A stretch of DNA of 64,000 nt from Clostridia bacterium (lineage in GTDB: Bacteria > Bacillota > Clostridia > Oscillospirales > Acutalibacteraceae). Position 1 is the stretch's first letter; each line of letters opens with the position of its first letter. Shown one piece after another: positions 34,281 through 43,167 of the stretch. A program made the position numbers and the translations under genes. The stretch lies in the NCBI GenBank assembly GCA_017474045.1, contig JAFUHX010000039.1, positions 1 to 64,000 on the forward strand, given 5' to 3'. The notes below the pieces were generated by a model. That model worked only from the letters and a program-made list of their open reading frames with translations, made no database searches and was not told where the DNA came from.

Positions 34281-35249
34281 ATGAAAATTGGTAATATAGA
34301 AATTGATTCTCGTTCGGCAGGTCTGGCTCCAATGGCAGGCGTTGCCGACATGGCATTCCGTGAGCTTTGCGTTGAATACGGCGCAACTTACGTTGTCAGC
34401 GAAATGGTCAGCAGCAAGGGGCTGACTATGTGTGACAGAAAATCTAAAAAGCTTCTTGTTCTCTCAGAAAAAGAACGTCCTGCGGCAGCTCAGCTTTTCG
34501 GAAGCGACCCGAAAATCATGGCTGAATCAGCAAAAGCCGCCCTCGCCTTTTCACCGGATATTATTGACATAAACATGGGTTGTCCTGCGCCTAAAATCGC
34601 CGGAAACGGCGGCGGAAGCGCCCTTCTTAAAGACTTGCCCTTAGCTGAAAGCATTATCAGAGCCGTTGTTGAGGCGGTTGATGTTCCTGTTACTGTTAAA
34701 ATCAGAACCGGATGGGACAAAGAAAATATTGTTGCCGTGGAAATGGCTCAAAGAGCAGAAAACGCCGGCGCATCAGCAATAACCGTTCACGGAAGAACAA
34801 GGCAACAGATGTATGCGCCCTCAGTTGACACCAAAACCATTGCTGAAGTTAAAAAGAGCGTTTCTATTCCCGTAATCGCTAACGGAGACATTACCGACGG
34901 CATTTCGGCAGCCAGAATGATTGAAGAAACAGGCTGCGACTATCTCATGGTGGGAAGAGGCGCTTTAGGAAGGCCCTGGGTATTCAGCCAGATTTCAGCC
35001 TATCTTAAGCATGAAGCTATTCTTCCCGAGCCTCCTCTTGCAGAACAGATGCTTGTTATGCTCAGGCATATTAAAAGGCTTTGCGACTATAAGGGCGAAA
35101 GCGTTGGGATAAGAGAAGCCAGGAAACACGCCGCGTGGTATATTAAAGGAATCAGAGGTGCGGCAGCCTATCGACAACAGGTTGGAGCTCTCTCTTCCAT
35201 TGAAGAGCTTGAAAGGCTTGCCTTTCAGATCGTTACCGAAAATCAATAA
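34281..35249 (+). CDS. dusB: tRNA-dihydrouridine synthase B
   Basis: A 322-residue FMN enzyme that reduces uridine to dihydrouridine in the tRNA D-loop. APMAGVADMAFRELCVEYGA, INMGCPAPKIAGNGGGSAL with the catalytic cysteine, VKIRTGWD, VHGRTRQQMYA and IANGDI are all present, followed by the C-terminal helical domain. It is transcribed alone between the polA divergent region and a terminator. Confidence 0.95.
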   Translation: MKIGNIEIDSRSAGLAPMAGVADMAFRELCVEYGATYVVSEMVSSKGLTMCDRKSKKLLVLSEKERPAAAQLFGSDPKIMAESAKAALAFSPDIIDINMGCPAPKIAGNGGGSALLKDLPLAESIIRAVVEAVDVPVTVKIRTGWDKENIVAVEMAQRAENAGASAITVHGRTRQQMYAPSVDTKTIAEVKKSVSIPVIANGDITDGISAARMIEETGCDYLMVGRGALGRPWVFSQISAYLKHEAILPEPPLAEQMLVMLRHIKRLCDYKGESVGIREARKHAAWYIKGIRGAAAYRQQVGALSSIEELERLAFQIVTENQ

Positions 35250-35258
35250 TAAAAAAGC

Positions 35259-35286
35259 GGGATGTAAAAATGAGTTTTTACATCCC
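35259..35286. terminator. Bidirectional terminator after dusB
   Basis: GGGATGTAAAAA (35259-35270) pairs with TTTTTACATCCC (35275-35286), then TTTTTGTTTT. Confidence 0.85.
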
Positions 35287-35294
35287 TTTTTGTT

Positions 35295-36797
35295 TTATTT
35301 AATGTATGCGCTTGAAACCCAGCCTGAAACGCCATGAGTTGTGTCTGTAACATATACCCAGCCTGAAACCTTTGAGCTATAGCCGATTACCTTTACGGGA
35401 TAGCCGTTTCCGATAACTCTGATTACATTATAGCTGCTTCCGGGGCCCTTGCGAAGGCGAAGACCTTCGGCGGCGACAACATATTTTGTTGTTACCTTGC
35501 TATATTTTTTATCGGGGGAAATAAGATTATCAACCTTAACGGTAGTATCTGCCTCCGGGCGATTTTTTGAAACATAAGACTTGCTGACCCAGCCGTAAAC
35601 ACCATAGCGGTTGCTTCTTACATAATAGAAACCGTTTTCTTCAGCCATTACCTTAAGGTCTGCGCCAACTGAAAGATAGAGAACTCTTCCTGCCTCTGAA
35701 GAAGGCTTTGCTCTGAGAATAACACCGTTTGCCTTAACATAACCGGTGAAAGCCTGACTGAGATATTTTGAAGGAGCTTTAACCTTTTCGTCGGTAATTC
35801 CGTATTTTTCTGTTGTTGTGGGAACTTTAGTGGTAGGCACCTTTGTTGTAGGTACTTTTGTTGTAGGAACCTTTGTCGTGGGTACTTTTGTTGTTGGCAC
35901 CTTCGTTGTAGGAACCTTTGTCGTGGGTACTTTTGTTGTTGGCACCTTCGTTGTAGGAACCTTAGTTGTGGGCACCTTAGTTGTGGGAGTTTTGGTTGTG
36001 GGAACCTTTGTCTCCTTTTCTGTTGTTTCTTTTTCGGTTTCCTTAACAGAAGTTTCTTCCTCGGTTGTTGTTTCAGCCTCAGTTGTTACCTCTTCTGTTG
36101 TTTCTTCTTCTGTTGTTTCTTCTGTGGATTCCTCTTCGGTTGTTTTTTCTTCTGTTAATTTTTCAGTTGTCTTTTCAACAGCAGAAGATTCGGTGGTTGT
36201 TTCCTGCGGCTTAACAATTGCAGGAAGGCTGAAATTATCACCTAAAATAAACACACCGCCGGCAATAACACAAACAAGAATAACAACAAGAACACCGATT
36301 AAAACTCCGCTTTTTTTAGAGGACTTGTTGTTAAGATACATTTCGTCCAGCTCATCATCGTTTTCATCAATGATTTCAGCCTCTTCAGCTTCTTCTGCCT
36401 CTTCAACATAAGAAAATGCATCTTCTTCACTATCTAAAGCAGCTTCTTCAGAGACTTCTTCATCTTTCTCTTCATCTTCTTGTGTTTCAGAGCTGTTTTC
36501 AGAGGAAACCTCTTCTTCAGTTTCGTTTGTATAACCCTGATAAACGCCTTCATCTTCATAGGCTACGGGAACGATTTGTTCGGTTTTGTCAGCCTCAAGC
36601 TCTCTGGGCATTTCGGAGACTTCTTCGTTATTTTCAGCTTCATCAGCTGTTTCTTCGCTGACTTCTTCGCTTGATGAATAAACATCTTCCATTTCTGACT
36701 CAACTGTGTTTTCCTCGTCGAGACTTATGAAGGTTCCGCAATTTTCACAGAAATTAACGCCCTCGGGAAGATCGTTTCCGCAATTAAAACATTTCAT
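35295..36797 (-). CDS. Zinc-ribbon membrane protein with KVPTT repeats and two SH3b domains
   Basis: A 500-residue modular protein. It has an N-terminal zinc ribbon (CFNCGNDLPEGVNFCENC), then a long Glu/Ser-rich acidic segment. One membrane helix (SGVLIGVLVVILVCVIAGG) follows, then a Thr/Glu-rich linker and about a dozen Thr-Lys-Val-Pro-Thr type pentapeptides. Two bacterial SH3 domains end the protein (GYVKANGVILRAKPSSEAGR and KYVVAAEGLRLRKGPGSSY). The ribbon should be cytoplasmic and the SH3b domains outside, where they probably bind cell wall; the repeat is a wall-spanning stalk. The function is not known. The promoter is at 36850-36878. Confidence 0.85.
   Translation of the reverse strand: MKCFNCGNDLPEGVNFCENCGTFISLDEENTVESEMEDVYSSSEEVSEETADEAENNEEVSEMPRELEADKTEQIVPVAYEDEGVYQGYTNETEEEVSSENSSETQEDEEKDEEVSEEAALDSEEDAFSYVEEAEEAEEAEIIDENDDELDEMYLNNKSSKKSGVLIGVLVVILVCVIAGGVFILGDNFSLPAIVKPQETTTESSAVEKTTEKLTEEKTTEEESTEETTEEETTEEVTTEAETTTEEETSVKETEKETTEKETKVPTTKTPTTKVPTTKVPTTKVPTTKVPTTKVPTTKVPTTKVPTTKVPTTKVPTTKVPTTKVPTTTEKYGITDEKVKAPSKYLSQAFTGYVKANGVILRAKPSSEAGRVLYLSVGADLKVMAEENGFYYVRSNRYGVYGWVSKSYVSKNRPEADTTVKVDNLISPDKKYSKVTTKYVVAAEGLRLRKGPGSSYNVIRVIGNGYPVKVIGYSSKVSGWVYVTDTTHGVSGWVSSAYIK
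35821..36012 (-). repeat. 15-bp tandem repeat encoding a TTKVP stalk
   Basis: Twelve successive 15-bp units of the form GGNACCTTNGTNGTN run from 35821, with a partial thirteenth to 36012. A three-unit block is duplicated without change: 35866-35910 equals 35911-35955. This points to recent slippage or unequal recombination and makes copy number likely to vary between strains. Confidence 0.92.
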
Positions 36798-36849
36798 GGA
36801 TTTCTCACTCCTATATTTTAAACCTTAACCATATTTAACCATTTTATAT

Positions 36850-36878
36850 ATGATAACACACCGCGACTGCTATTTCAA
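36850..36878 (-). promoter_or_regulatory. Promoter of the SH3b-protein gene
   Basis: On the minus strand, TTGAAA (36873-36878) and TATCAT (36850-36855) with a 17-base spacer. Confidence 0.6.
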
Positions 36879-36893
36879 GAGCAGAAAAGAAAA

Positions 36894-37871
36894 TTAAGAT
36901 TCAGCGCAAAGAAAAACATTGGTGAAGCTTTTTGATTTATGAATTTTTGAGGCGAGAAGAACTGCGCTTTTTTCAAGGTATTCGCCTGTTTTTTCATCAA
37001 TTTCAAGATTTTCGGAAAAAGCCTTTGAGGCTGAAAGCAACAAGTTTCTGATTTCGTCTTCGCTTTTATTTTTAAAGCCGTTTTCAAGAACAGCTCTTTC
37101 AGCAACGCTTATTTCAAGATCAAAGGGATTTTTTCTCAAAACAAGGCAGCCTATTGCATTTGAAAAAACAAACTCAAAAATATTAAAAAGCATTTCGTTG
37201 TTTTTGTTTTCTTCATCCACATCAAGCGCGCTCAGCATTTTAGAAACCTTTTCAGGCAGAAAAGCCAAACAGAACCGGTTTTCGCAATAGAGCTTTTCAA
37301 GATAATCGAGCACAAGCTCTACTCCCTGAAGCTCACGGTCTTCAACAAAAACCGGATATTCAAAGAAAAAATTCTTAGCAAGGCAATATTTATCTTTAGC
37401 AAAAAAGAAATATTCCTTAACTGTTTTAATTATTGTTGTGTTGTAATATTCGTTATCTGTTGAAAAAACATTTTTTAAAAGCATTGTCCATCTGGCGCGG
37501 GCTTTGACCAGCATTGATGCACTCAGATCAAGCCCCATTTCAAAAAGATTTTTGAGAGGCTTTTCCAAAAGCTGTTTCACAGCCTCTTCAGGTGTCTGAA
37601 AGCTTCTCAGGGCAAGAGAAACATTATAATCAACAAAGCTCAGAAGCTCTTCTGCCTTTTCAGAAGAAATTGAACTGTGTCCTTTTTCGGAAATTTCAGA
37701 GCAGATTTTATGAAAAAGGAAAACAACTGAGCTTTGAATATTTTCAGAGTCATTTTCGCTTATTAAGCCGCTGTTTATTCCTTCATTAACAAGAGAAACA
37801 AAGTATTTTTTCTTTCTGAGCTTCAAAGGGTCAATTATTTGAATATTATCAATCTGATTAAAATTATTCAT
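36894..37871 (-). CDS. DUF6179-type protein of unknown function
   Basis: About 325 residues, predicted soluble and mostly helical, rich in Glu, Lys, Leu and Phe, with no signal peptide and no catalytic motif that I recognise. I associate it with DUF6179, a clostridial family that travels with DUF6323; this rests on resemblance and context. ATG 37871 overlaps the stop of the DUF6323-like gene (GATGAATAA), and GGTGAGG precedes it, so the two proteins are translationally coupled and probably form a complex or act in one process. Confidence 0.55.
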   Translation of the reverse strand: MNNFNQIDNIQIIDPLKLRKKKYFVSLVNEGINSGLISENDSENIQSSVVFLFHKICSEISEKGHSSISSEKAEELLSFVDYNVSLALRSFQTPEEAVKQLLEKPLKNLFEMGLDLSASMLVKARARWTMLLKNVFSTDNEYYNTTIIKTVKEYFFFAKDKYCLAKNFFFEYPVFVEDRELQGVELVLDYLEKLYCENRFCLAFLPEKVSKMLSALDVDEENKNNEMLFNIFEFVFSNAIGCLVLRKNPFDLEISVAERAVLENGFKNKSEDEIRNLLLSASKAFSENLEIDEKTGEYLEKSAVLLASKIHKSKSFTNVFLCAES

Positions 37872-38358
37872 CTGTTGCTTCCTCACCTTTCAAAAAAAGT
37901 TCATTGAAATTTGTGTTCAGGGTTTCAGCACCGTTATGAATACTATAGATTTCTCTTTCAGCCCAATGGGCAAGATGAACTGTGCTTCCACAGGCACCTT
38001 TTTCAAAAACGGTTTGCATTGCTTCAATTATTTCATCATCAGTTAACTTTTCGTTAATTTCATTTTTGATTAAATAAAAGACTTCAATCAGACCTTCAAT
38101 AACCTTTTCAAAATCATACTTTGAAACATTGGCGCTTGACAAAAAACAATCAGTTATTTTAAAAGCAACACTATCGCCAAACTCAATTCTTCCGCAGTCT
38201 TTTAAAACAGAATTTGAGCTGTCGAGAATATATTGAGCCTTTTCAACAGTTAAAGGAATGTTATTATTCTGCGCTTTTTCGCTTAAAGACATTATTTTAT
38301 CAAGCTTCTTTTTTTCAATCGCCTTTGTTGAATTATAAATATCAAGATAAAATCCCAT
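37864..38358 (-). CDS. DUF6323-type protein of unknown function
   Basis: A 164-residue, acidic, helical protein without membrane segments. It resembles DUF6323 (LTVEKAQYILDSSNSVLKD, GRIEFGDSVAFKI, and LTDDEIIEAMQTVFEK). It overlaps the DUF6179-like gene by 8 bases and follows the PhlG-like gene by 17 bases, so all three are probably one transcript. No function can be inferred. Confidence 0.55.
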   Translation of the reverse strand: MGFYLDIYNSTKAIEKKKLDKIMSLSEKAQNNNIPLTVEKAQYILDSSNSVLKDCGRIEFGDSVAFKITDCFLSSANVSKYDFEKVIEGLIEVFYLIKNEINEKLTDDEIIEAMQTVFEKGACGSTVHLAHWAEREIYSIHNGAETLNTNFNELFLKGEEATDE

Positions 38359-38375
38359 TATTTCTTTCCTTTCTT

Positions 38376-39104
38376 TTATCTGTTGTAGGTTTCATAAAGT
38401 CCCGGAAGAAGCTGAGCCAGCCTTCTGTATTCAACACAGCAATGCTCCGCCATAGACCTGGCGGTTTTTTCGTTTAAAATCAGCTTCCTCAGAATTGGAT
38501 TTTTAAGTGTTTGCCCGATCCAGAAACGACTTATTAAAACTAAACCCTTATCGGTTTTTTTGAAAATATGAGCCATTTCAGTATGCATGACAAGTCCCTT
38601 AAGCGCACCCACATGACCGCAAACCACTGTAGCGATGTTATTTTCTTCAAGAAGGTTTTCGCTGAACCCAAATTCCTTCGGTGAAACAAATTTTATTGCA
38701 AGGGGCATTATAATTTTTCCGATTTTTTCAAAGGGATATTGAGTGTTACTTTTAAACTTCGGAAGAGCTTTCTGAGAAAAATATTCTCTGTCTTTTTTGC
38801 TGTAGCCAACAGCAAAATGTTCACCGGGAAACCATACCTTATAGCGTTCTGAAGCCTGAGGATGCCACCAGAACCACCAGTTAATCATTTCTTCGTCAAC
38901 ATTTGGCATGGGGCAAACCATACTGACCAGAAAGCTTCCGTCTGAATTTTTTGTGTAACCCACTTCACCCTGAAGCTCTTCTTTTGAAATCACCTCGTTT
39001 TTGTTTTCAAAAGAGGTTTTTGAAATTTCATTTTCAGAAAGCAGATTTTTAATTTCCTCAGGTATTTTGACAAGGGGGATTTTAAAAGCTTCGTCTATTT
39101 TCAT
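38376..39104 (-). CDS. PhlG-like (2,4-diacetylphloroglucinol hydrolase family) protein
   Basis: A 242-residue protein of the DAPG-hydrolase PhlG family. The recognisable core is MPNVDEEMINWWFWWHPQ, followed by SERYKVWFPGEHFAVGY. Later CGHVGALKGLVMHTEMAHIF and ISRFWIGQ supply His and Glu residues like the zinc ligands of PhlG, which cleaves a carbon-carbon bond to release acetate from an acylated phloroglucinol. The substrate in a gut-type clostridium is unknown and is unlikely to be DAPG itself. AAGGAG precedes the ATG, and a terminator lies directly upstream. Confidence 0.7.
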   Translation of the reverse strand: MKIDEAFKIPLVKIPEEIKNLLSENEISKTSFENKNEVISKEELQGEVGYTKNSDGSFLVSMVCPMPNVDEEMINWWFWWHPQASERYKVWFPGEHFAVGYSKKDREYFSQKALPKFKSNTQYPFEKIGKIIMPLAIKFVSPKEFGFSENLLEENNIATVVCGHVGALKGLVMHTEMAHIFKKTDKGLVLISRFWIGQTLKNPILRKLILNEKTARSMAEHCCVEYRRLAQLLPGLYETYNR

Positions 39105-39128
39105 TATTTCTCCTTTTTTCTTTCAGCC

Positions 39129-39161
39129 AAAAATTCTCCGCTTTGACCGCGGAGAATTTTT
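39129..39161 (-). terminator. Terminator of the GH51-DUF4345 pair
   Basis: AAAAATTCTCCGC (39129-39141) pairs with GCGGAGAATTTTT (39149-39161), downstream of the DUF4345 gene. Confidence 0.8.
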
Positions 39162-39163
39162 GA

Positions 39164-39574
39164 TTAATACATTGCTTTTGAAATAAAGTAACAAGTCCAT
39201 AACGCAACCACAAAAAAGCCTTCAGCAGGAATTGCAAGCTTTGTGTAGGGACACTTCCAGCCTTTATCAACAAAGAGGAAAATAGTTCGCGTTACAAAAA
39301 CCGTTGTTGCGAAAAACATTCCGCCAACCATGGAATAATAAGGTGTTTTGAGAGCAACAGTCAGATAAAGCAAAAAGGCTCCCAAGGCAAATGAGATTCC
39401 GCCGTAATAAACGCGGATTTCAGTTTTTCCGGCGTTATCAACAGGCTTAACAGAAAAGCTTTCTGCGTTTTTAATGGGGCTTGTTATAAAAACAATTGCC
39501 ATGCCGAAAAAATAAAGACACAGGCAAACTGTTGCAACAGCCGCAGGAATATTTGAGCTTAAAATTTCTTTCAT
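39164..39574 (-). CDS. DUF4345-like four-helix membrane protein
   Basis: A 136-residue protein with about four helices. EIRVYYGGISFALGAFLLYL after the first loop is the conserved ExRxYYGG segment of DUF4345, whose function is unknown. It begins 16 bases after the exported arabinofuranosidase gene and is probably co-transcribed with it, although a functional link is not apparent. Confidence 0.65.
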   Translation of the reverse strand: MKEILSSNIPAAVATVCLCLYFFGMAIVFITSPIKNAESFSVKPVDNAGKTEIRVYYGGISFALGAFLLYLTVALKTPYYSMVGGMFFATTVFVTRTIFLFVDKGWKCPYTKLAIPAEGFFVVALWTCYFISKAMY

Positions 39575-39590
39575 TTTTGTCTCCTATATT

Positions 39591-42317
39591 TTATTTGTGA
39601 AGTCTTATTACAGTTACACTATATTGAGGAACTGTGTAGTTGAATTTATCTGACATTCCGTCAGCTTCAAATTCTTTCATAATGCAATCTTCTTCAGCGC
39701 CGAGAATATTGTCGTTGTCAAGGCTGTCGCCTGCAACCTGATAGACAGTCGCTTTGCTTTCAACAGTTGTTCCTTCAACATTGAAAGAGAAGGTTCTGTC
39801 TTCTCCTGTTCTGTTAACAAGCTTGATTATAACGTCGCCGGTTTCGTCTGTTGAAACAACATGATAAAACTCGCTGTTACATGAAGAATCGGTTGAAATA
39901 TCAAACTGAAGTTCTCCGTCAATATAGCCTTTGGCATTATCGCCGCTGATAACAAGCTTGATTTCATAGGTTCTTCCCTCTTCAACAACAAAGTCTGTTA
40001 TTGTTTCGGGAAGCTCACCTGTTTTGTTGCCGTTTTTCATTTGCTGAACAGCGCTTCGTGTGTTGCCCCAACCGCCAATATTCCAGATAAGGCAGTTGTT
40101 TTCGTCTTCAACAGCGAAGGGAATGAAGAAGCCTTCTGCCCCGCCGGTTTTGGTTGCTTCAACGGTATAGGTGTAGTCAGTCCACTTTGTATCGCCATAA
40201 AAGGCACTTGCACCTAAGTTATGATAAGCAAGCTCGGTTTCTGCCTGAATAAGCTTTCCGTTTTTAATTGACCATTCACCCGGTGAAGCCTCTTTCCACT
40301 TCCACCAGAAATTAGGAAGAGTGAAACACTCTTTAGCAAGAACCTTGCCGGTTTTGTTGTCAACAACTTCAAGATTATCGAATTCGGCAGTTGTGTACCA
40401 TGTTCCGAGACCAACCATACCCTTTAGTGTTGTGGGAGCAATTTCGCCACCCTTTGTTTCACTCTTGAGAAGAGTTGTTCCGGCGTTAACCGAGAAGATT
40501 TTCTGAACATAATAGTTTATTGAGCCGGTTGCAAGATGATTATTGAACCAAATCAGGTCCGGAGCCCAATGTGTCGCTGTAAGATTGCCGAAAAGAGGAG
40601 CGTAGGCTGCCATTTTAACAATATCACCGTTTCTTTCAAGGCCCGTCATATAAGCAGCCTCAGCAAGAGCTGATTCAAGTCTGTTTGACTTAGCAGCATA
40701 TTCACCAAGGAAAACACCAATTGCACCGCCATGGGTGGTTTCAGTCATTTCAGAGACGTTTCTTTTATAGTTTTCTTCATCGTAATAATCAACATTTTTA
40801 AAGAACCAATCGGGGTCATTATAGTAATGATGGTCGGTTGCGCCGGCAAAATCATTAACCGAATAACCCGGATTTTCTTTGAGCCACTCAGCAGCATTGA
40901 CATAAGAATTCTTATGGTTGATGCTGTGAGTTCCATCGGTAAAGCCAGATGAATAAATCAGTTCAAGACCTTCATAAAGTTCGGGATTCTTTTCTTTTTC
41001 CTCAAGGAAACGCTCAAGAAATACTTCATATCTTTCATAGAAGTTTTCGCCTTCGTTCTCGTTTCCGATTCCGATATATTTAAGATCGAAGGCTTCAGGA
41101 TGACCAAGAGAAGCTCTCACCTTGCCCCAGGTTGAATCAACATCACCGCGACAGAACTCAACAAGGTCAACCATATCCTGAAGAAGCTTTTCAAACTCTT
41201 CGCTTTCCATATCAACGGGCTGTCTGCCTCTTGCCTGACAATAGAGACCGCAGTTGAGAACAGGAACACCTATTGCTCCGATATCTTCAGCAAACTGAAA
41301 ATATTCAAAGAAGCCTAAGCCATAGCTCATAAAACAAGGAAGAATGTCGTCAGTTGCGGCAACATTTGTCCAGAGATTGAGATTGCTGACTCTTGTTGCA
41401 ACATCACCATAGGTACCGTTAAACTCAAGAGGAAGACCGTTTGGACCAACACCGATGGAGTTTTTCCAGTTATAAGCAGACTCGATATCATAGCCTTCTA
41501 TAACACAGCCGCCGGGGAAACGCAAAAACTTAGGTTCAAGCTCAGCAACCATTTCAGCCAGATCTTTTCTCAGTCCGTTTTCTCTTTCTTTATAGGTTTT
41601 TTCAGGGAAAAGCGAAACCATGTCAACACAAACAGTTCCGTTATCGCAAAGGACCTGAAGCTTAACATTTTCATTTGCAGTTATTCTGCAAGGAAGAGTG
41701 AGTGAATACTTTTTCCATTGAGAAGAGATGTCTTTTATTTCACCCTCAGCGGCAACTGCTTCGCCTGCCATGAGCTTAACATAGATTTTTCCTTCAAAGC
41801 TGTCTGCCTTTGCATAAAGAGAAAGCTTATAGTTTTCGCCCTCTTCACAGCTCATTCCCTCAAGAAAGCCCTTGTTGGCAACACCTGAAGGAACACCGCT
41901 TTCATTGTTGATTACAAGATAAGACGTGTTATTAACATTAAGACCTTCGGTTTCACTTTCTTCAACAAAGTATTTTGCATTGCCGACAGCTGACCAGCCG
42001 TGGAGCTTATCGTCCTGAGCCTGATCAAAATAATCAAAGGAACGGTTGATTACCTTTTCAGCATAAAGTCCGCCGTCTGCGGCAAAATTAATGTCTTCAA
42101 AAAATACACCGTAAAGAATTTCACTGATATCATGAATTTCTTCTGAAGCGTCTATAGAAACATTATAGTCTGCTGCTTCTTCATTATAGGCAGTAACCGT
42201 GTTTTCTTCGGGTCGTTCAACTGCTTCGTCTCCGCCGCCCATTACTCCCAATGACATAAAAAAAGCCATCAGAGAAGCAATAATTTTTCGGAAAAATGCA
42301 ATAATTTTAATTTGCAT
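39591..42317 (-). CDS. Exported GH51-type alpha-L-arabinofuranosidase, multidomain
   Basis: A 908-residue enzyme that would release arabinose from arabinan or arabinoxylan. An N-terminal hydrophobic segment (IIAFFRKIIASLMAFFMSLG) suggests export or membrane anchoring. Then YGVFFEDINFAADGGLYAE opens the catalytic region, with an inserted beta-sandwich carbohydrate-binding-like domain before FLRFPGGCVIEGYD. The acid/base Glu is in YIGIGNENEGENF and the nucleophile Glu in FLGEYAAKSN. Another lectin-like module lies in the C-terminal third (FTLPNFWWKWKEASPGEWSI). It is much longer than the cytoplasmic GH51 at 51979-53469. AACGGAGG precedes the ATG. Confidence 0.88.
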   Translation of the reverse strand: MQIKIIAFFRKIIASLMAFFMSLGVMGGGDEAVERPEENTVTAYNEEAADYNVSIDASEEIHDISEILYGVFFEDINFAADGGLYAEKVINRSFDYFDQAQDDKLHGWSAVGNAKYFVEESETEGLNVNNTSYLVINNESGVPSGVANKGFLEGMSCEEGENYKLSLYAKADSFEGKIYVKLMAGEAVAAEGEIKDISSQWKKYSLTLPCRITANENVKLQVLCDNGTVCVDMVSLFPEKTYKERENGLRKDLAEMVAELEPKFLRFPGGCVIEGYDIESAYNWKNSIGVGPNGLPLEFNGTYGDVATRVSNLNLWTNVAATDDILPCFMSYGLGFFEYFQFAEDIGAIGVPVLNCGLYCQARGRQPVDMESEEFEKLLQDMVDLVEFCRGDVDSTWGKVRASLGHPEAFDLKYIGIGNENEGENFYERYEVFLERFLEEKEKNPELYEGLELIYSSGFTDGTHSINHKNSYVNAAEWLKENPGYSVNDFAGATDHHYYNDPDWFFKNVDYYDEENYKRNVSEMTETTHGGAIGVFLGEYAAKSNRLESALAEAAYMTGLERNGDIVKMAAYAPLFGNLTATHWAPDLIWFNNHLATGSINYYVQKIFSVNAGTTLLKSETKGGEIAPTTLKGMVGLGTWYTTAEFDNLEVVDNKTGKVLAKECFTLPNFWWKWKEASPGEWSIKNGKLIQAETELAYHNLGASAFYGDTKWTDYTYTVEATKTGGAEGFFIPFAVEDENNCLIWNIGGWGNTRSAVQQMKNGNKTGELPETITDFVVEEGRTYEIKLVISGDNAKGYIDGELQFDISTDSSCNSEFYHVVSTDETGDVIIKLVNRTGEDRTFSFNVEGTTVESKATVYQVAGDSLDNDNILGAEEDCIMKEFEADGMSDKFNYTVPQYSVTVIRLHK

Positions 42318-42349
42318 AACATAAACCTCCGTTAGTTATTTAACCAAAG

Positions 42350-42381
42350 GGAGCTGTAAAAAACCAAGTTTTTACAGCTCC
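42350..42381 (-). terminator. Terminator of yhhN
   Basis: GGAGCTGTAAAAA (42350-42362) pairs with TTTTTACAGCTCC (42369-42381), between yhhN and the GH51 gene. Confidence 0.75.
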
Positions 42382-42387
42382 TGAAAA

Positions 42388-43140
42388 TCAGCGACCGAAA
42401 ATTTCAAACGATCTTACAAAAAAGATACTTGCGGCAAGAAGAATCTGAGCTGCGAAATAGGTTATTATGTTAAAAATTCTCCAGCTCCTTGCCTTTTTAT
42501 TAAGAGCAAGAATTGCACCAAGACTTCCGTCGGAAAGAACAAAAAGAATTGCTCCGAGACCAACAGTTATTGAAATCATTGCCATATTGTCATTCATTCC
42601 GTAGGCAAACTCACCAATAATGAAACGGAAGGCTTTAAGAAGCATTGCAAGAATAACAACCGCGTAAACGCAAAGACCCAACACAAGAGGAGTTTTTTCT
42701 TTGGAAATAAGCTTCAAGCCGAAAACAAGACCTAAAATAAGAGCGCAAACAGCAACAACAGTTACTATTTCATACCACTCAAAAGCGGCAGCATCGGGAT
42801 AGGTTGTTTTTATTGCTTGTTGGAAAGCAATAATATAGAAAACATGGCCGGTTAAAAACGCTATTACGCCCAGAACAAAATAAAACATTTTTTCTGAAAG
42901 AACATGAAGGAATGCATCGCCTAACCATCCGAAAACAAGACCCCACAGCATGTAGGTTGCATAAGGAGTGCTGTTTCCTGAAACCTTCATTGCAAGATAA
43001 CCGCTTAAAACAAAGAGGGTTGCGGAAATCATTTTGAAAAGGAAAGACATTTTGCATTTTTTAGGCCAATAATATTTTAAAAAGATGGGAACAGTTACAA
43101 ATTCAAGGGCTACAACAAGAAAATATAAGACCTTAAGCAT
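42388..43140 (-). CDS. YhhN/TMEM86-family membrane protein
   Basis: A 250-residue polytopic protein of about eight helices. GLVFGWLGDAFLHV and GAILFVLSDGSLGAILALNK hold the two conserved Asp-containing motifs of the YhhN/TMEM86 family, whose animal members are lysoplasmalogenases. A role in ether-lipid or lysolipid turnover is possible because clostridia make plasmalogens. It follows the serine-hydrolase gene by 27 bases. Confidence 0.8.
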   Translation of the reverse strand: MLKVLYFLVVALEFVTVPIFLKYYWPKKCKMSFLFKMISATLFVLSGYLAMKVSGNSTPYATYMLWGLVFGWLGDAFLHVLSEKMFYFVLGVIAFLTGHVFYIIAFQQAIKTTYPDAAAFEWYEIVTVVAVCALILGLVFGLKLISKEKTPLVLGLCVYAVVILAMLLKAFRFIIGEFAYGMNDNMAMISITVGLGAILFVLSDGSLGAILALNKKARSWRIFNIITYFAAQILLAASIFFVRSFEIFGR

Positions 43141-43167
43141 TATTATTCACCTCTTCTTTTAGCTTAA

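Noticed and set aside
35821..36012. CRISPR array
   Set aside because: The units are contiguous 15-bp coding repeats without unique spacers.
35818..36411. 197-codon plus-strand frame opposite the SH3b protein
   Set aside because: It is the antisense reading of the 15-bp repeat and Thr/Glu-rich linker; no promoter or ribosome binding site on that strand.
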